Made by a program: the position numbers and the translations under genes
Assembly: GCA_022497145.1 (NCBI GenBank)
Contig: MU385924.1
Location: 107,419 to 171,418, forward strand
Source: Rostrohypoxylon terebratum
Taxonomy: Eukaryota > Ascomycota > Sordariomycetes > Xylariales > Hypoxylaceae
Length of the DNA stretch: 64,000 nt
Reading direction: 5' to 3'
The notes under the pieces: generated by a model
The model's database searches: none
Seen by the model: the letters and a program-made list of their open reading frames with translations, nothing else
What the model was told of the DNA's origin: nothing
In this document: positions 59,752 to 64,000 of the stretch, piece by piece
Position numbering within the stretch: position 1 is the stretch's first letter
How the letters are laid out: every line of letters begins with the position of its first letter

Positions 59752-61456
59752 ATGTCTTCATCACTGTCCAGTCTCTGCGTCCCCGAGACGTTCAACAACC
59801 CCTCCGTCTTTGGGGCTGAGATCCGCTCGATCGAGGCCAATCTGGTATCCAATTTTAGCACATCGGTCCCCGATACATACCGGTTCTCCCAACCGGCGGT
59901 AGAACTCAAGAATGCCAACTTCTGCAACGTCACGGTTTCCTACACACACCCGGGGCAAAATGACAACATTTTTGTCGAGACATGGTTACCTATCGACAAC
60001 TGGAATGGTCGTCTGCAAGCCGTCGGCGGTGCAGGATTAATACCGGGGAGGTTCGCCTTCTCCTATTATGGCATGTACGGGGCGCTAGCGGACGGCTACG
60101 CAACTGTCACCACCGACGCAGGCATCCCGAGCAATGATTCGATGGAGCCGTGGGCCTTGACAAGTACGGGAAACATCAACTTGTATAACCTACAAAACTT
60201 CGGATCGGTATCATTGAACGATGAAGTATGTCATGGTGGTCCCCTGTTTTTTATACCATTGCCTTCTAATCACATGAACAGGCAATCATCAGCAAATCCT
60301 TGATCAAGGACTTCTACGGCAAGGGTCCGGATTACTCGTACTTCAATGGCTGCTCCCAAGGTGGTCGACAAGGCATGATGCTGGCGCAACGTTATCCCGG
60401 CGCATACGACGGCATCGCAGTCGGTGCGCCCGCCATGTACTTCGACGACTTCTTCCCGTACCTCCAGTGGCCTCAACAGGTTATGGACATCCTAGGACAA
60501 TATCCCCACACTTGTGAAATCGACGCCATCACCGCCGCCGCTGTATCAGCATGCGACGAGATTGATGGAATCGCTGATGGTGTTATCACCGAACCGGAAG
60601 CCTGCTTAGCCGTCTTCGACCCCTTTTCGCTGGTCAACACAAGTTTCGAGTGCGCTCAGACGAACACCACACTCCAGATCAGCAACGCGGCAGCGACGGT
60701 GATCAATGCGACCTGGCGAGGAACGTTGGGAGACCCGGGCACAAAGACTGGTTGGTACGGCCTTAACCCAGGCGCTGACCTGACCGGTAACTCGAAATAC
60801 TCCTCCGGACCTGTTGGGCTTACGACGACGAATTGTACCTCTGGGACGTGCGTCGGCACGCCCATCGCCTACGGAGTCGAATGGCTGACGTATTACGGTG
60901 CTCTCGGAGCCGATCTCAACGTAACGAGCTTGTCGCGCTCTCAATTCGACGACTTCGTGTATGCCGCTCAGCAGAGAGTCAAGTCGTTGATCGGCACAGC
61001 AGACGCGGATATCAGCGCTTTCCGTGATGCCGGTGGAAAGCTGGTTGTCTTCCAGGGAATCGTGAGTTACCCCTTTTACGTCCCCCGCGCTAAATAAGAC
61101 ATCAACTAACATCCGACTGCGACTTATAGCAAGACAGCCTTTTACCCCCTAAGCAAACCGAGAGGTATTACAACGAAGTCGATTCCGTCGTCTCCGATAT
61201 CGACGGCTTCTTCAAGTTTTTCGAGATCCCCGGTTTGGGACACTGTGGGTACGGCCCCGGCTCGTTACCCCACGGGCTCTTCGATCAGCTGCGCACTTGG
61301 GTTGAGAACGGAACTGCGCCAGATCAGACGCCTATTCAACTCGAAGCAGAAGATGGTACCATCCAGAACCGTATCGTGTGCTCATACCCTCAGAAGACGA
61401 AGCTCGATGAAGCTTGCGGAGATGCCACTAACTCGAAGTGTTGGTCTTGCTCTTGA
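59752..61456 (+). CDS. tannase/feruloyl esterase-family hydrolase without visible signal peptide
   Basis: Three exons, 59752-60225, 60282-61061 and 61130-61456 (introns 56 and 68 nt, all phase 0), give 526 aa. The family CS-D-HC catalytic pattern is intact: nucleophile Ser183 with Cys182 in NGCSQGGRQG, Asp420 in FQGIQDSLLPPKQT (the split sits in the last intron), and His456-Cys457 in GLGHCGYG. Members cleave gallate or feruloyl esters and are normally secreted with a ~20-residue signal peptide. Here the first ATG gives MSSSLSSLCVPETFNNP with no hydrophobic core, so the enzyme may be cytosolic or its signal exon lost. Many Asn-x-Thr/Ser sites remain, as in secreted relatives. It lies next to the regulator and monooxygenase genes. 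Confidence 0.87.
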
Positions 61457-61555
61457 TCATCAAGTTTGGACCTGAGCTCTTACATTTGAAAAAAAAACTC
61501 TTTGTATATACTTTTATTTCTATATAACCCATATTTATTGAGAATAGACAGGCCT

Positions 61556-61598
61556 GGGGTTAGGGTTGACTTAGGGTTAGGGCTATCCCTAACCCTTA
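61556..61598. repeat. interstitial telomere-like repeat, both orientations
   Basis: GGGGTTAGGGTTGACTTAGG, then GTTAGGGC, followed within a few bases by TATCCCTAACCCTT, so units of both senses lie back to back. Confidence 0.8.
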
Positions 61599-61777
61599 TT
61601 TTCCCTACAACCCCTACAACCATTATCAACTTTATAATTGATTGCTATGCACTCAAAGCTTTTGGCGAATCAAGAATTATAATTACAGAGATCAAGTGTA
61701 TAAACATTCAAGGCCTAAGCCGCATTGAATTGAGGTAAAAGATAGGATGGATGTTCTACTGAATTGGTTAGTCAGCA

Positions 61778-61792
61778 ACCCTAACCCCTAAT
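61778..61792. repeat. short telomere-like repeat (CCCTAA sense)
   Basis: ACCCTAACCCCTAAT gives two adjacent CCCTAA-type units. Confidence 0.65.
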
Positions 61793-61950
61793 CAGCTGTT
61801 GAAGTCAATTGAGACCATTGCATAGGTATTTAAAAGCTTCAAAAACATCTCTTTTGAAACCAGACACTTTAGGTAGCACCGTTGAATATCTTTCCATTGA
61901 AGTGAGCTTAGAATCGCCCCCCTGATCAAAGAATACGATGTTGGAGGTAT

Positions 61951-61989
61951 TGGGGTTAGGGTTATATGGTTGCCATTAACCTAACCCCT
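61951..61989. repeat. telomere-like repeat pair, opposite senses
   Basis: TGGGGTTAGGGTTAT and, 15 bases later, AACCTAACCCCT. Confidence 0.65.
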
Positions 61990-62514
61990 GATTACTAAAC
62001 CGTTGCCTATGTTTTGACACCGTCCCAAACTTTACAACTGAAATATTCAAAACGAGGTCGTTTTACTTCTTTTGGGACCATGGCTAACATAGTCAAGTGA
62101 GTTTGATTCAAGGGTTAATAGAAGATAACCTTAGGTAAGCTACCCCGGTCCCAAAGTGGGCCATTATCGGCGCGCCGATGGCTCCACAACCGGCGACTTT
62201 CCCGAATAGGCAATTTTTAGAGACCAAGGGACGGCTTGATTAGCCACATCCACGATGCTTCTGAGAAATTGAAATTATTTTACCCAAGAATTGCGTGGCA
62301 TTATTATAAATCAGTATGACGGGCTCGAAGGTCTTAGAAATTTCCAAGGACTTTTTGATTTTAGTTCTTTAGTTTATCTCTAATCTGTACTTCCCTTTTA
62401 AAGCTCACTAAGACGGTGTATTTGCATCGTGTGGTGTTCATTGCGTGGTGTTTGTATAATCACTTTCTTACCACATTTCAGAAGAATTTCTGTTTGTGGA
62501 TTATATAGGTAAAA

Positions 62515-63705
62515 ATGGATACCGCAGTTGATAACGAAAAGCCCTTGGAAAGCTCAACGGATCACAACGAAGACGTTCCGTCAACTACCACAGGGGGCTG
62601 GAGGTTCCGGGCGGTGTTCTTTGCTATCTGCTTCACCACCATGCTGGCAGCCATAGAGTCTACCGTGACTTCAATAGCCCTGCCATTCATTGTACACGAA
62701 CTTAATGCCGGCGAGTTATACATTTAGTTTGTCAATGCGTACTTTCTGATTAGGTACTTCCTCCCATCTACCCCTATTTCTATCTTTGTACTATCTCAGA
62801 TATTCCAAAATACTCTTCTAACTACTTCTTCCTAGCACGGCTTTCCTCCCACTTATTGGTTAAATGTGCGATTTATTCGGCCGTCGATAAATGATGATAA
62901 CGGTTGTTGGACTCTTCGCTCTTGGCAGCGGTATCGCTGGAGGAGCGAACGATGCCGCCATGATGATAGCTGGACGTGCTGTTCAAGGTATTTTCGGTGG
63001 GGACTGCTGTTGGTCCTCTTGTTGGCGGCGCAATTGTGGACGGTACCACTTGGAGATCTTGGAGATGGGTCAGTATCTCATCCACCTATGTCTTTCGTCC
63101 TAACAAGATTCTCCACTATTAACTCGTTATATGCAGGTGTTCTATATCAACCTCCGTGTCGCCGGCACGGCTTTGGTATTGCATCTGCTGTTCCTCCGAG
63201 TCAACTACGACAGGGAGACCTCCATAATCGAACGACTCAAGAAAATCGATTACGCCGGCAACGCCATTCTCGTCGGTAGTGTCGTTTCGGTCCTCATCGC
63301 TTTATCCTGGGGAGGGACAGAATATCAATGGTCTTCACACCAAATTCTCGTACCCCTTTTCCTGGGGATCTTCGGATTACCTGGTTCTTTCCCACATTTA
63401 CGAAGGGATGCCGTGGGTCAAGGATTACCCAACCCTCCCAGAACGAGTTTTCAAGCGCCGCACACCTACGGTAGCTTTATTCATTGCCTCCATCAACTTC
63501 ATTGCTCTGCTCTAGGTTATCTACATCTTACCCATCTATTTCCAAGCCGTCTTCGGCATGTCACCTAAAATACCCGGTGTCGCCCTTCTCCCCGCCCACC
63601 TGTCTCCTATCCGTCATCACAGGCGCCATCTCCGGCATAGTCCTCACAAAAGCCGGACGTTACCGCCCCCTCCACTTCATAGCCCATCAACTGCCGTTCT
63701 TGAAG
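62515..63705 (+). pseudogene. MFS multidrug/sugar-type transporter pseudogene (DHA2-like)
   Basis: A major-facilitator transporter gene with clear protein remnants in several frames: an N-terminal segment opening the first helix (FRAVFFAICFTTMLAAIEST), then VVGLFALGSGIAGGANDAAM, RAVQG, VGPLVGGAIVDGTTW, VFYINL, and later YILPIYFQAVFGM. Breaks: TAG at 62725-62727 in the first loop (usually Trp), TAA at 62861-62863 (expected Gln), TAA at 62888-62890 (expected Trp), and TAG at 63513-63515 (expected Trp). There is also an internal deletion near 62995, frameshifts near 63380 and 63590, and truncation at 63705 where an LTR-like sequence begins. Introns near 62752-62835 and after 63066 seem to have been inherited. 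The stops are the G:C to A:T kind expected of repeat-induced mutation. Confidence 0.85.
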
Positions 63706-64000
63706 TGTCACGGGCGAAGGTCAAGGACTTAGGATAAGCCAAAGCGAGGCCCTAGGGACCTCGCTCAGGCTTTTCTAAAGAGGGTGAGATCGCCACTAGA
63801 GGTGGTTAGTGTGCCACTTGGAAGGTGGCGGCGTAGCCTTTGTTAGGCAAAGGCTGATTAAAGTTGGGTTGAAAAGCTATTACGAATTAATTGTTTAATA
63901 AAGGAGTATAAGCCAACATACCAGTATGCGCACATACCAGGTGCGATCCACTTCAAAATCGCGACACGAACGCGTTGAAAAACACCGCCTTTTTCCTTTA
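63706..64000. mobile_element. left end of a probable LTR retrotransposon (runs out of window)
   Basis: The MFS relic stops abruptly and a new sequence starts TGTCACGGGCG, matching the TG start and TGTCAC opening common to fungal Ty3/gypsy LTRs. It has internal hairpins: GCGAGG..CCTCGC around a CCCTAGGGA loop near 63745, and GCCTTTG TTAGG CAAAGGC near 63840. The five bases before it (TGAAG, 63701-63705) would be the target duplication. Neither the far end nor a primer-binding site lies in the window, so a solo LTR or a full element is possible. It could instead be another class of mobile element or a chromosomal junction. Confidence 0.55.

Larger units (their letters stand above)
61457..62514. 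other. intergenic region with telomere-like repeats
   Basis: This is 1 kb without a gene, containing three telomere-like blocks (listed separately) and AT-rich DNA before the MFS relic. Confidence 0.6.

Noticed and set aside
1..64000. CRISPR arrays, bacterial operons or phage
   Set aside because: Genes carry spliceosomal introns and fungal families; no direct-repeat and spacer arrays were seen.

Overview
The window looks like chromosomal DNA of a filamentous ascomycete (Pezizomycotina, probably Sordariomycetes; the class is my inference). Genes are split by short introns, mostly about 46 to 120 nt, with GT..AG ends and CTAAC/CTGAC-like branch points. Intergenic distances are a few kb, and the gene families are fungal: Rom2-type RhoGEF, PMA-type proton pump, GT62 mannosyltransferase, Zn2Cys6 regulator and KP4-like secreted protein. 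Exon structures were built by hand from splice motifs and reading-frame continuity. For every multi-exon gene the exon lengths sum to an open frame ending at a stop codon.

Left part (1-24 kb). After about 4 kb with no visible gene comes a large RhoGEF of the cell wall integrity pathway, convergent with a PMA2-like H+-ATPase of seven exons. They are followed by a 68-residue protein with an internal duplication, a Tubby-like/LURP-one-like protein, a one-repeat ankyrin relic, a secreted PQQ-type sugar dehydrogenase, and an ANP1/MNN9-family mannosyltransferase. RhoGEF, H+-ATPase and mannosyltransferase all concern the cell surface, but they are separate transcription units.

Middle (24-53 kb). 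An initiator tRNA-Met lies in a 4-kb gene-free stretch. Then come a mitochondrial-type SDR polyol dehydrogenase, a 4.3-kb gene-free stretch with a 131-bp MITE-like hairpin and short tandem repeats, a 1582-residue disordered protein (possibly a Seg1/SegA-type eisosome organiser), an uncharacterised 577-residue protein, a Cti6-type PHD protein, an Mtg1-type mitochondrial ribosome GTPase, and a type II membrane nucleotide pyrophosphatase/phosphodiesterase.

Right part (53-64 kb). This part has accessory character: a FAD monooxygenase, a small cysteine-rich KP4-like secreted protein, a Zn2Cys6 regulator, a tannase/feruloyl-esterase-family protein without a visible signal peptide, and a wrecked MFS transporter. 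Degenerate TTAGGG/CCCTAA blocks are scattered between them. The MFS relic carries stop codons of the kind left by repeat-induced point mutation, an internal deletion and frameshifts, and ends at what looks like the left boundary of an LTR retrotransposon that runs out of the window. The best candidate for an undescribed unit is this right arm: a possible small aromatic-ester catabolic or metabolite cluster decaying in subtelomere-like surroundings.
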